Assembly: GCA_905160935.1 (NCBI GenBank)
Contig: CAJHZI010000825.1
Coordinates: 2,501 to 66,500, forward strand
Direction: 5' to 3'
Length of the DNA stretch: 64,000 nt
DNA from: Enchytraeus crypticus
Lineage: Eukaryota; Annelida; Clitellata; Enchytraeida; Enchytraeidae
Below, one piece after another: positions 11,472 to 22,079 of the stretch (the first letter of the stretch is position 1; each line of letters starts with the position of its first letter). Both the position numbers and the translations under genes were made by a program. The notes beneath the pieces were generated by a model, which worked only from the letters and a program-made list of their open reading frames with translations, was not told the origin of the DNA and ran no database searches.

Positions 11472-11793
11472 AACATGCGTGTAAAAATTATCAGATACTA
11501 TCAAAAGAAATCATACATAAATCAAATGAAAGCAACATCCGAGCAAACATTAACCAGCATGCACAACAATAGAAAAAGTAAGGGTACATATTACGAGTAC
11601 GAGTAGCCATCAGTGAAGATACACAGTATCCTGTCTAGCTGAGCACCACTACGTACTCATAAGATGTTTTGTAGAAATGCAACATGTAAATATTATTAGA
11701 TACTAGCAAAAGAAATAGTAGAAAAATCAAATGAAAGCAAAATCCGAGCAAACATTAATAAGCATGCACAACAATAGAAAAATTAAAGGTACA
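11472..11793 (+). repeat. Diverged direct repeat pair (11472-11595 and 11678-11793)
   Basis: Both halves share the run AAATCAAATGAAAGCAA, then TCCGAGCAAACATTAA and AGCATGCACAACAATAGAAA, with a few substitutions. It is a local duplication of about 120 bp separated by about 80 bp. Confidence 0.75.
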
Positions 11794-11849
11794 TTTGTAA
11801 GTGAAATGTTACACGTGTAAATGAAAGTGAAAATAACTAACTAGTGATC

Positions 11850-12175
11850 ACCAACTATTCATGAAATAATCTTTGTATAATTTATTAAAAGAATTCATGG
11901 TCGAAGCATTACGAATATTAAGTGGAATATTATTCCAGATACCACAACAAGTGTATACAACTGAATTAAACATAGTCGCGCTGGACTCAATTGATAGATT
12001 AGTTAAGGATTGTCTGGTGGAATATGAGTGCTGAGAGACGTTGAGCTTGAACATTTCTCTAAGTAAATTTGACATAGCTCCTTCGTAATATAAGCATTTA
12101 TATATTAATATAGCAATTGAAAATTTATACTGAAGCTGAATAGGCAAGACATTGAAATTAGCATAAAGAATCTTA
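11850..12175 (-). mobile_element. LINE C-terminal fragment
   Basis: The minus strand encodes a region typical of the extreme C-terminus of CR1/L2-like LINE proteins (HSYSTRQS, then GIWNNIPLNIRNASTMNSF), ending with a stop near 11848. Only the last hundred or so codons remain, so it is a 5'-truncated insertion. Confidence 0.6.
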
Positions 12176-12179
12176 GTAG

Positions 12180-12830
12180 TACAGAATCTACTCGAGTACT
12201 GCAGAGTGCGTACTATTCGAGTGTAGTACTCGAATCCAGAGCAGTCACTGGAGTAGATGCAGTGGTTCCGGCAGTCTTCCAGAGTCCGACCTTCCATGAA
12301 GATCCTTGCGTGATGTCTCTCTGTGATATTCTTTTTCGTCCTTCACTGACATTGATACGCTGTAGCGGCCCCTCAGTGAACTGCCTAGGCCTGGTGGCAC
12401 TCATTCTGAGCCGAGGACCGCTAATGGAGGTCTTGATGAAATCGGATCAGGGATCCTCTGCTTGCGATAAGTGCTCTTCATTCCAGTATCCTCGTAGCTC
12501 TTCCAGCCTCTCCTAACCTCGTCCCCATCCAGATCTTCATCGTCGTCGCTATCGTATGTCACGCGAGAGGCTCTTCCAGACTGTACAACACCGTATTTTC
12601 TTGTCAGTGAGCTGTCTAAACGAATTCGATCATCATCTCCACTGAGATTCTTTCTTGAGAACCTCCGAGCCACACTATTCCTCTTCAACAAAGAACTGTT
12701 AGCTCGAATTCCACGATCATCTCCTTCACTTTCAGAATATGGCGGTGGTGCGCGCGACCCATAAGGCTGGGATTGGTGTGCTTACTTAAAGAACTGTCGG
12801 CTCTGAGGTACCTTCACCATCTAGCGAGTA
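12180..12830 (-). pseudogene. Unassigned minus-strand coding-like segment with PAN-like motif
   Basis: This stretch is richer in G+C than its surroundings. One minus-strand frame (12691-12401) is open and encodes a charged, low-complexity acidic protein (YDSDDDEDLDGDE). A different frame at about 12297-12215 encodes TLEDCRNHCIYSSDCSGFEY, which has the cysteine pattern of a PAN/Apple domain. The frames do not join without shifts. It could be a decayed exon cluster or a retrocopy. I do not recognise the gene. Confidence 0.3.
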
Positions 12831-12849
12831 CGATGAGTCTAGATTCTGA

Positions 12850-13788
12850 GAGGATTTAGCAGCAAGACCGATTATAACTTTTTTAATCGGAGAACGATCT
12901 GGACTGGTTATTCTATCACTGTATCCTCCTAAAGGAAACTTCTATTTAAATTATTAATGTCTTTTCTTTATACCGTCGTGTGCGTGTTTATGATTGCCTT
13001 AATGTTTATTGTATTCTGAGACGTTAGAATGTACTGCAATAAATGTATTTAATAATTAACGAAAACGTGTTCCATGTGTCATAAACTAATATCCACGTTG
13101 ATGGACCTTATTTTCGAGGCTGAAGTATAGTTTAGTTTGGAATTCCCCATATGAATATATTCTTAGAATTCAGTTTATCGAAAGGAGTGTCCTACAAAAT
13201 ATTTTAGAGCGTAAAATTGTTTAGCATAGAACATAGACTTAGCCGAGTAGCACCGAATATGCTATAGTTGTACGAATGTTTTGTTTGTACCTGTATCTTT
13301 ATGTTGGAAGTAATACTTCGAAATTGTTTACCAGAACTACAAATAATCCCATATCTAAATAAACCATATTTTATTTTTCTATATCCGATAAATAAAATGA
13401 GTTTCGTAATATTTTGGACCTGTGAGATGAATAGGAAATTTAGCAATATTTTCGAACTACCTTGATAGTTATTGATTTAAAGATTTAATAAATAATCATA
13501 TCATTTACTAGCTGACCTGGCGAACTTCGTACCGCCTATCAGTCAAAGAATATCGTGTAGCCTTTTATGTTGAAATGAAATTATTATCCCAAAAATGTTA
13601 ATTTTTTCTTAAATACTTAAAAAAACCTTTATCTTTATTTACGCCACCTCGAAACCCTCCATGTCTCCCCTCCCTTTCCAACCCCCTAACATTTTTCAAA
13701 AAGATTTTTTCCTAAAAGAAGACAAAAACACTTTCCGTCAAACCCCTACCACCCAACCTCAACCTCATTATTTAATGATATATTTCAG
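12850..13788. other. Intron, no gene seen
   Basis: AT-rich. A motif GCTGACCTGGCGAACTTCGT at about 13511 looks repeat-derived but I could not place it in a family. A pyrimidine-rich stretch at about 13640-13760 leads toward the exon 2 acceptor. Confidence 0.5.
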
Positions 13789-13911
13789 AGAACTGCAAAG
13801 GAAAGCCTGGTACTATTTTCTGCAAAGGTACCACTTCCACATGCACGTGCTCCTTTTGCGAATGCGATGGCTACAATGGTTGCGGGAATATGGCGGACGA
13901 GCAGAACTGTG
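13789..13911 (+). CDS. LDLa repeat exon 2 (atypical, eight cysteines)
   Basis: Exon between a TATTTCAG acceptor and a GTAAGTG donor, phase 1 on both sides, 123 nt like exons 1 and 5. It encodes an LDLa-like module but with eight cysteines instead of six; the two extra ones lie in the run TCTCSFCECDG. The acidic calcium-site positions are only partly kept (ECDGYNGCGNMADEQNC). It may be a diverged module with an extra disulfide. Confidence 0.75.
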
Positions 13912-14842
13912 GTAAGTGTGTATAATTGTATTGTTCAGTGAGTAATCGAGTCTATCAGTCAGGAGTACGCATTCGTTTTAGAATATATTTTAAGCATTGT
14001 CATGGACCTGATTCTACAATATATATCAGAGGTAAAATGAGATCCTGAGATTATATGTTCCAGGGCTTAAATTCCATTAATATGCCTCTTACAATTATTT
14101 TGAAATCTTTACCTGTCCTTGATTTTGACTGAATCTAGATATCTTACTTGTCGATTAATATCTTCAACGACTGTAATAAATTACATATGAATTTAATACT
14201 AAAAGAAATAAAATAATACACGAATATGCAGTAGAACGAAAATTAAAACGTTTTCAAATAGCACGCGTTAACGAATTTCGTATAATTTAAAATTATACTT
14301 TTCTATCGAATTACAGTTCACTTTGAATATAGCAAAAGCAAGTACTTTAAATAAAATACAATTACTGTCGACACACAAATTACAACAACGCTCTCTAGCA
14401 CAAATTCCTACACCTTACTTTACTTTCCACTTGACTACTCGCCTACTAGTATTCCTTCTAATATAATCCCTAGGAATATATCGGCGGAACTCTCTTCCCA
14501 GTTTGATAATCTACAGATCACTCTCTTCTCATCGACTGTTCGATGGACTACAACAAGTTCTACTAAACGAACTCTTCGAATTACTCTTGAATTCGTCTAC
14601 AACCGAGATTCTTCAAATCTTTTTGAATCTCATTCCAACGTGGCACGCTTTAAGTCGTTGTTGTCACTCTGCCATCTTATATATCTCTCTACTTCCTGTC
14701 TAGGCATGCCCTCATTGGTCTCTTTTCCTAACCTAGCTCCCGCCTAGGATCACACTTCCATAAAACACAATACTTTCAAATCTTTACTTCACCTTTACAA
14801 CAGTATTATTAAGTACTATATTGAAATACAAATACCATATAT
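13912..14842. other. Intron, no gene seen
   Basis: AT-rich intronic DNA. Open frames such as 14503-14703 show no recognisable domain. Confidence 0.55.
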
Positions 14843-14974
14843 CATATACAAAATATATATAATCAAGCTTTCAAAGCATATTGTAATATTAAAGTTGAAT
14901 AAATAGTACATATACAAAATATATATAATCAAGCTTTCAAAGCATATTGTAATATTAAAGTTGAGTAAATAGTA
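14843..14974. repeat. 66-bp tandem duplication
   Basis: Two adjacent 66-bp units starting CATATACAAAATATATATAA and differing at one position (GAATAAA versus GAGTAAA). The near identity indicates a recent event. Confidence 0.9.
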
Positions 14975-15014
14975 CTTTATCAATGTGCTTTATATTGTAA
15001 AGGAGATGTTAAAA

Positions 15015-15112
15015 ATAGGGATTGATGGATGACAGAGAGGAGTGGGGAAGATCTATTCGTAGCCCGTCCCCGACTAAAATGGGATTCAATGGAAGCTAAT
15101 GATAATGATTAG
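15015..15112 (+). mobile_element. RTE-like 3' end fragment
   Basis: It contains the run GAGTGGGGAAGATCTATTCG followed by sequence matching, in sense orientation, the terminal coding block of the RTE-like element at 8060 (EEWRRSI-type), and ends in a degenerate GAT-rich tail. Confidence 0.55.
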
Positions 15113-15239
15113 GCTCTTTTATTTTGTAACAGAAAATATGATTGTATACAAGGTTACGTAGGTAATTGTAAGCAGCAATAGTTACGAGATAGCTAAATGT
15201 AGTTCCCTTTTCCAAGATTGTAAAAACAAGTTAAAAGCT

Positions 15240-15358
15240 TATGTTTACGTCTGTTTCCTCACTTGAATGTGAGGTCAGTGACAATCGAGCCCAGGATTTG
15301 ATCCCCGCACACTCTGTTCCGCAGTCGAATATCTTAGCGACATCGCCACTGGCTCCAG
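15240..15358 (-). mobile_element. tRNA-derived SINE, copy 2
   Basis: Reverse complement of the SINE at 7189, with the complement of the GCCAGTGGCGATGTCG-type A-box region at its right end and a degenerate B box. Diverged. Confidence 0.7.
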
Positions 15359-15359
15359 T

Positions 15360-17005
15360 CAATTGATGAGGTAAGCTCTGACAAGCCTGTTGATTTTGAG
15401 AAGTCACCGAGGACGACACGTCAAAGATGATAAAGAGGAAATCACTTGTTTCAGTAGAAGATAAAAGTTTTGAAGAATCGTAGGGACGGTTGTGGTTTAT
15501 CTCGGACGAGATATGTTGCCATTGTATTGGACTAGTGTTGTCTTGGATTCCGTTAATAGTTTGGTGTCGGTAAATAGTTTTAATAACTTTTTGGATGTTG
15601 CAGTCATGTATGATTGAGGATTGCATTAAGCCCTTGACTTTCTTCCCTTTTTCCTGCTAGATATTTTAGAAGAAAAAATGGAATAGCGAAAGATGATAGC
15701 AGTTTTGGTAAATTCTGATAAATTATACTTCAATAAATAATTTACAAATATTCGATCTATTCCTCTTTGACCTTTTTAACTAATCAATGTCTGCGTTAGA
15801 TATAGAGGCCTACTACAAAATAGGTGGATTTCTTCGAAGCGTAGGCCTATCAGTAAAGATAGAAAGCGTTAACTGATGCAGGTATCGATCATTTAAAGAA
15901 AGAAAGAAAGAAATTACAATTAAAGAGTGATATATGGAATATAGATAGATTGCTTCGTTGAATTGTTAAAGATAAAATTAATTTTAAAATTAATCTACTT
16001 AAAGATATATTCATATAATTAAATATATTATATAGAATATAAATATAATAAAATAGATGAGAAATCAAAAGTATAAAATGAAATAAGATGAAAATAAATA
16101 AAATAAATTATAATAGATTCATATAAATAAATAGACCTTGTGCATTAGAAATATTTGTTAAATTGCCCATATTATATTATAATTTTGTGAATTAACTTTA
16201 TCTTTAATTACCTGCATGAGAGTATGTTATAGTGTGTGTTTATTTAAATTAGAATATGTAATTTAATTCCATGGGCATTTGAAATTAAAATTCTTTTGAA
16301 TTCAGTATGAGCAAAGGCATCATCACATATTACAACGTGCAGCATACATGTACATATGCATACAGTGGGACCTGCAATATACACTAGAATACACAAAAAA
16401 CAAGCATCAGAATGCGAAAACACTATCATGCTTTAATTAATATTGCTAAGGTGCAAAATCTGAGAGTATTAAAATGATCAGATTGGAGTATTTACAGAAG
16501 TTTTTTTTATCAATTCCAATTCTTAAACTAAGGAACATAACGGACTAGCAAGTCCGTAAAGGTTCTCTTGGAGATCCATTCACCAGCTACGCAGGCAGCT
16601 TGCACTTACTTGTTAATTAACTTATTAGCTTAATTATTAATTTCATTGTAATTCAATTGTAGTTGTTGGCATATTTTAATCATATTAATCAACAAGTCTC
16701 GGCACCTATGCGCACTACAACAAGCTTCAGTTTACTCAGATGTGAAAGAATTTTCTCGGTCAATCATTTCAAACAAATTATGCTCTTCGTACTAACCTTG
16801 TTCTTCATTAGCCTATAAAAGTGTGACGTCCTAAATAATACTCAAGGACGAACGGTGTAGCCAATATAAAATACAGACGCTATAGACCTTATAGTATATA
16901 TAGGCTATAGACAATACGAGATAAGTGAATAGACGCTAAAAGGTGAAGGTCCATCAATGTATGTTTCAAAACAAATATGACTGTTTCATTGTTGTTCTAT
17001 ATGAG
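15360..17005. other. Intron, no gene seen
   Basis: Very AT-rich. Includes a short (AAAG)n run near 15896-15912. No supported gene. Confidence 0.55.
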
Positions 17006-17009
17006 AGTC

Positions 17010-17700
17010 TCTCTCTTAGTGCACTGCTTACTGGTAGATCCATGGTATATTACGCCTCCACACTTCTCTGTCCTCAGCTTTCCTCTTCATTTCCACATAT
17101 GCGTAGGTCTTTAAATCATCTAATATAATAATTAATTAAATCTTCTGCGTTATAAATCGCGGCCTGTCTCTACCTCTATTTCCTTCCATTCTGCCTTCCA
17201 TGACATCTTTTAATAGACTTTCGCCCCTAGAATGTGGCCTATCCAACTGTTTTCCTATTTCTTAATACATTTATCAACTGACTATCTGTACCAACTCCCT
17301 ACATACTTCCTCATTTGTAACCTTTGAGTCCAGCTAATCCTCTCCAATCTTCTCCAAATCCACATTTCCAACGCCTCCAGTTTCCTAATATCTTCCTTCC
17401 TTAAGGTCCATGTTTCACTTCCACATAATAGCGTGGTCTAAACCAAAGTTTTCACTATCTTAATCTTTGTGTCATTCTTTTGACTTTTTGTTAAAAGTTC
17501 TTTCTTACTACCAAAGGCCACTTTTACTTGTGCAATCCTTTTGCGTATTTCAGTCTCACATTTCCAGTCATAAGTTATAGTACGACCAAAATATTTGAAA
17601 GTACTTACCTGTTCCAATTTCGTACCATTTATTGTGATATTAGAGTATTTAATCTTAAAAACAATAATAATCGTTTTGAAAGTTTTTATTTTACATTAGC
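17010..17700 (-). mobile_element. LINE C-terminal fragment (TA-tailed family), degenerate
   Basis: Left edge is CTTAGTGCACTGCTTACTGG, the complement of the family's 3' end, and the body matches the better preserved copies at 53850-54732 and 25250-26190. Many frame breaks. It lies antisense to the host gene. Confidence 0.65.
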
Positions 17701-17915
17701 AGACAGAAAATTGTAAAGTACATTGGCACCAGATGAAAGCATTATCTTCTGCGGTATAAATTGTACATTTAAGGAACATTTAAAAATTTTGCTTTTATTC
17801 ACAATGCACAATATATTGTTTTGTAACAAACGAATGTCAGCTATAACGTCATCACGTGACTTATTACATAGTGACTTTTATGGACAATTACTGTGATAAC
17901 ATCGTATTTCTGCAG

Positions 17916-18035
17916 AAAATTGCAGGGGATGGGAAGGCTACGTTTCATGCAACGGTTCATCAGTGTGTGTGCCTATTGAAGAGCTCTGTGACGGTAATAA
18001 TGACTGCCCAAATAGGAAGGATGAAGAAAACTGCG
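17916..18035 (+). CDS. LDLa repeat exon 3
   Basis: Acceptor TTTCTGCAG, donor GTATTT (weaker than its neighbours), phase 1 on both sides. A canonical six-cysteine LDLa module ending in ELCDGNNDCPNRKDEENC with all acidic calcium-site positions. The (AGT)n tract begins about 70 bp downstream. Confidence 0.85.
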
Positions 18036-18105
18036 GTATTTTATATTTACAAAATATTTTAACTAATTTGAGCAATTTCAAGAGCATTACAATAAAGACA
18101 ATAGT

Positions 18106-18126
18106 TACAGTAGTAGTAGTAGTAGC

Positions 18127-18157
<31 letters not shown>

Positions 18158-18290
18158 ATAATAGTAATAATAATAGCAGTAGTAGTAGTAGTAGTAGTAA
18201 TTGTAATAATGATACCAATAATAATAGCAGTAGTTGTAATGGTAACAGTAGTGAAGATAGAAGCAATAATAAGAATAATAACATGATAAA
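18106..18290. repeat. (AGT)n-rich microsatellite
   Basis: Long imperfect trinucleotide repeat. The predicted V- or L-rich peptides are translation artefacts. Confidence 0.9.
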
Positions 18291-18485
18291 TTTTGACACT
18301 CACTCTTCTCATTAACTTGATGAATTTTTAGTAGGCCTGTTACGGTTTTTATTATTTCAGCCCGTTCAGACCATTAGGAAATTTAGTTTCTAGTCTTTAC
18401 TGCCACTCTTCCTCTAGTCTTCTCCTGATGCTTGTAGTATTCGGTTGATCTGTTACCTTTTCTATGCCTATAATTTATAACTATA

Positions 18486-20115
18486 CTATAAGTCCAGAAT
18501 AGAATGATTCATGCTATTAAAATGTATAGCTATCGGTGTGTTCTCTTTATTTCTAATTGAGGACTTGTGGTTATTTAGTCTGTCTCTTATTCGTCTTCCT
18601 GTCTCTCCTACGTACTGAATACCACACTTTCTACAGGTAATTAGATATACGACGTTTTCAGCGATGCACGTCATGTTTTGTTTTACACTGAACTCTTTAT
18701 TATTTTGTGTGCTTGTGAATGTCTGCGTATCACGTGTATTATTTAAGCACATTAAACACTGTGGCTTAACACACTTTCGAAAACTACTATTACCATTGCT
18801 CTGTAATTTACTTCTCACTAATATTTGTCTTAAATTTGTGTTTTGTTTGTAGGCTATTATTATTCGGTCTTTATTGAATTCTGTGTTATTTTGTATTGTA
18901 GATTTTAATTTTTGTCCTATTTTGGTACCTAATGTTGAGATGTTTACAATTATTGGAATTAGCCTTTGCTCTTTGTTATTTTGCTCCAGCTGTTTGTTTT
19001 GTGTTTTATCGTCTAGATTATAATTATACAAGATTTCACGACGGGCATCCCTCAGCATAGAGTACGAGTAGCCCCTATTTTTTAGACTCTGGAAAAGTAT
19101 TTTAGTAGCCGTTTCGAAATCTTCTACATTGCTACATATCCTTTTAAAACGTATTAACTGGGATTTAACAATACCCCCAAATGTATGCTTAGGGTGAAAA
19201 GAATTTTTATGTAGCAGCTGATGAGTATCCGTTTCTTTGAAATAAATTTTTGTTTTTAATTTATTGTCATCTTTAAATACATTCACATCTAAAAAATTAT
19301 TTGATATATAATTATAATTTAATTTAATTTTAATGCTTGGAATTAGATTATTTAAATAATTTTCGAACCTCATTAAGGAATTTACATCCTCTGGCCATAG
19401 AAAAAATATATCATCGATATATCTGCTATATAATATTGGTTCTGTTGTATTTTCATACAGTGCTTTCTGGTCGAATTCAGTTAGGTAAATATTGGCTAAT
19501 GCCGGGGCAAAGCGTTTGCCCATAGCAGTTCCTTTTATTTGTAAATAATGTCTGCCGTTAAATTCAAAGTCATTATTACGTAAGGAAATTTCTAATAGTT
19601 GTATTAGCTGATTATCCGGACGTTTATCATCCGGATAATCAACGAATATTTTTTCTACACACTGAATACTTTGATCTATATACATGTTAGTGTATAGAGA
19701 CGTTATGTCGCCTGTTACGATTAAATAATCTTTATCTACGATATAATCTTTAATTTTATTTACAAAAGAATATTAATTTTTTATGTAACCTGGGTGATGA
19801 ATAGATACTGGATGCAGAAAGCTATTAATATATTCGCTGACTCTATAAGTCTCGCTATCTATATCGGATACTATTGGCCTGCCTTCCGGCATTTTGCCTG
19901 GTTGAGGCCAAGTGTCTTGTGCCTTATGGATTTTAGGAAGGAGATAAAATGTCCTCTCCCTTACTTGAGTTGGTCCTGTTAAATATTTAAGCTGCTTTTT
20001 ATTTATATGTTTAGATTTTTGTATTTGTTTCAGAATTTCCTCTATTTTCTTCTTACTGTCTAAATATATAGGTCTAGGAATTTCTTTGTAATGGTTAAAT
20101 TGGGTTAAATTGGCG
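18486..20115 (-). mobile_element. Penelope-like element with GIY-YIG endonuclease, 5'-truncated
   Basis: A minus-strand frame of 399 codons (19685-18486) has the reverse transcriptase catalytic motif SRYIDDIFFLW and a C-terminal GIY-YIG nuclease (VVYLITCRKCGIQYVGETGR). The upstream part (to about 20115) lies in another frame and shows LPKIHK and GRPIVSDI, typical of Penelope-like elements. The break between frames is near 19686-19772. The element sits antisense in the LDLa3-LDLa4 intron and abuts the microsatellite that forms the acceptor of exon 4. Confidence 0.85.
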
Positions 20116-20117
20116 AT

Positions 20118-20143
20118 ATGTTGATGATGATGATGATGCTGAT

Positions 20144-20174
<31 letters not shown>

Positions 20175-20177
20175 CAG
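20118..20177. repeat. (GAT/GCT)n microsatellite forming the exon 4 acceptor
   Basis: GATGATGATG and GCTGCTGCTG units run straight into the CAG acceptor of LDLa exon 4. No pyrimidine tract is present in the last 50 bp of the intron. Confidence 0.85.
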
Positions 20178-20303
20178 AGGGGTGCAGAGGTAAGCCCCCC
20201 GACTACGTGTTCTGTAACGGAACAAACTCCAGATGTGTTCCAGCTGATGTGCTGTGTGATGGAGTCAACGACTGCGGTAACCAGAACGATGAACAGAACT
20301 GTG
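20178..20303 (+). CDS. LDLa repeat exon 4
   Basis: Exon between a GATGATGCAG acceptor and a GTATAG donor, phase 1 on both sides, 126 nt. Six-cysteine LDLa module with VLCDGVNDCGNQNDEQNC. The acceptor is preceded by a microsatellite rather than a polypyrimidine tract, so its use may depend on other signals. Confidence 0.85.
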
Positions 20304-21390
20304 GTATAGACTTTCTATTTTTATTCTATTATACTGTCATTTATTTTCTTTAGAAACAGCTTAAATAGAGTCAGTAGAAATACAATTTTAAAGCAATTTG
20401 CAACTAAAAATGTACTGAGGGAACTAGATAGACTGTGTAATTGTTTTAGGTGGCCTATAATTTTTTAGATGTTATGGAGAATTAAAACAATAGTCTTATG
20501 GTAGATGTGGATATTAATTTAGGATGCTTTTAATGCTAGTGCTGGAATTAGTAGGAAATCTATTTAGGTTTCTTATAATTCATTTTGATTGTCCTATAAT
20601 CGAATGTATGTGTGTATGTGTGTGTGTATGTATGTGTGTGTGGTGTATCTTGATCCTGTCTGTTTTTGACAAATAAAGAAATGATTATAATAATATTATA
20701 CTATTGCTATCTATATTATATTAGATTATTACTACTTTTATCTATATTCCATTATATTATTAGAACACTATATTTATATTTATTCTATAATGCTTATATT
20801 AATTTATGCTTATCTACATGTATATTCAATTACACTATCAATATACTATTTTATATATGTTTCATTATAGCCTAGATATTACCATTATCATACATATTTT
20901 ATGATTTTCACACCTCATCGAATTCGTAGGGCTTGTCTCTGCTTATTTGGAACTAATTTCTATTAGCTCAATTTCATTTTACTTATTGTCTGTGTATTGC
21001 ATAATATTTCAAGTGTTACGGTCTTTCATGACAAATCTTAATTTGAATATTCAATGCATCGAAACTCGTTGTGTTTCCATGAAGAGGAATAAGATAGTCG
21101 TAATATCTACACTATTCTACTGAAGCTCTTTATTTGAGATAATAAAAGATGAACTTTCCTTTCTTCTTCATCATTTTAAGATGATGTCAAGGGCGTCTTA
21201 AAAATTATTTGACTAGGAATTATAAGGATCTCTAAGTTATTAAGTTTCAGATAGATCGAAAGTTGATAAAGTTGAAGTTAAAATATTACCATACATATTT
21301 TATGACTAATTTATTACTATATATATTTATTACTATATATTTATTACTTTAACTCAATACTTTAAAAATGAAATTATTGGTTTCTTTAAA
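20304..21390. other. Intron, no gene seen
   Basis: AT-rich with a (TGTA/TGTG)n tract near 20605-20645. The open frame at 20666-20875 is low-complexity and unlikely to be coding. Confidence 0.55.
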
Positions 21391-21485
21391 TTTCTTTCAG
21401 ACACATGCAGATATATGAATAACATAATAAACAGAATACTAGAAACGTGGAAGAATTTGTTATTTTCTTTCAGACACATGCAGAG
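21391..21485 (+). repeat. Duplicated splice-acceptor segment before LDLa exon 5
   Basis: TTTCTTTCAGACACATGCAG occurs at 21391-21410 and again at 21464-21483, 73 bp apart. The second copy is the real acceptor. Use of the first would shift the frame and meet a stop. Confidence 0.85.
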
Positions 21486-21596
21486 ATAGACCAGATTTCG
21501 TGAAGTGCAACCACACGTTTGGCACGTGCATCCTGTCCAGCAAAATATGTGATGGATTTTCAGACTGTGCGGACTACGAGGACGAATCTCGATGTG
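21474..21596 (+). CDS. LDLa repeat exon 5
   Basis: Acceptor TTTCTTTCAG, donor GTAGGG, phase 1 on both sides, 123 nt. Six-cysteine LDLa module with KICDGFSDCADYEDESRC. Its donor is the first unit of a 32-bp minisatellite that continues into the intron. Confidence 0.85.
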
Positions 21597-21975
21597 GTAG
21601 GGCTAAATTACATAATACACTCGCTGTGGTAGGGCTACATAACATAATATACTTGCTGAGGTAGGGCTACATTACATAATACACTCGTTGTGGTAGGGCT
21701 ACATTACATAATACACTCGCTGTGGTAGGGCTACATTACATAATACACTCACTGTGGTAGGGCTAACTAACACAATACACTCGCTGTGGTAGGGCAATAT
21801 TACATAATACACTCGCTGTGGTAGGGCTAAATTACATAATGCACTCGATGTGGTAGGGCTACATAACATAATATACTCGCTGTGGTAGGGCTACATTACA
21901 TAATACACGCGCTAAGTAGGGCTAAATTACATTATGCAGTTGCTGTTGTATGGTTACATTACACAATACATGATA
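21594..21975. repeat. 32-bp minisatellite, about 11-12 units, containing copies of the exon 5 donor
   Basis: The unit starts GTGGTAGGGCTACATTACAT and ends CTCGCT. The first unit overlaps the exon 5 end (TGTG then GTAGGG), so nearly every unit repeats the TGTG/GTAGGG donor-like string. Units differ by a few substitutions, and the last two are degenerate. Confidence 0.9.
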
Positions 21976-22026
21976 TATGATCCAATATATGATGCAAAGT
22001 CAGATGCGCATAAGAATTATAGAAGA

Positions 22027-22070
22027 TGAATTTACTTTAGCCATCGATTACGATGGCTAAAGTAAATTCA
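22027..22070. repeat. Perfect 20-bp inverted repeat with 4-nt loop
   Basis: TGAATTTACTTTAGCCATCG, loop ATTA, then its exact complement. It lies just before the LINE relic that starts about 22080. Confidence 0.9.
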
Positions 22071-22079
22071 AAAATTTAC

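Noticed and set aside
13505..13560. Motif GCTGACCTGGCGAACTTCGT as a named transposon end
   Set aside because: Looks repeat-derived but I could not assign it to a family or find a second end.
17938..18312. Open frames on both strands encoding V-, T- or L-rich peptides
   Set aside because: Translation of the (AGT)n tract. Only LDLa exon 3 at the edge is real.
21594..21975. CRISPR-like array of 32-bp units
   Set aside because: Repeats are directly contiguous with no spacers; it is a minisatellite.
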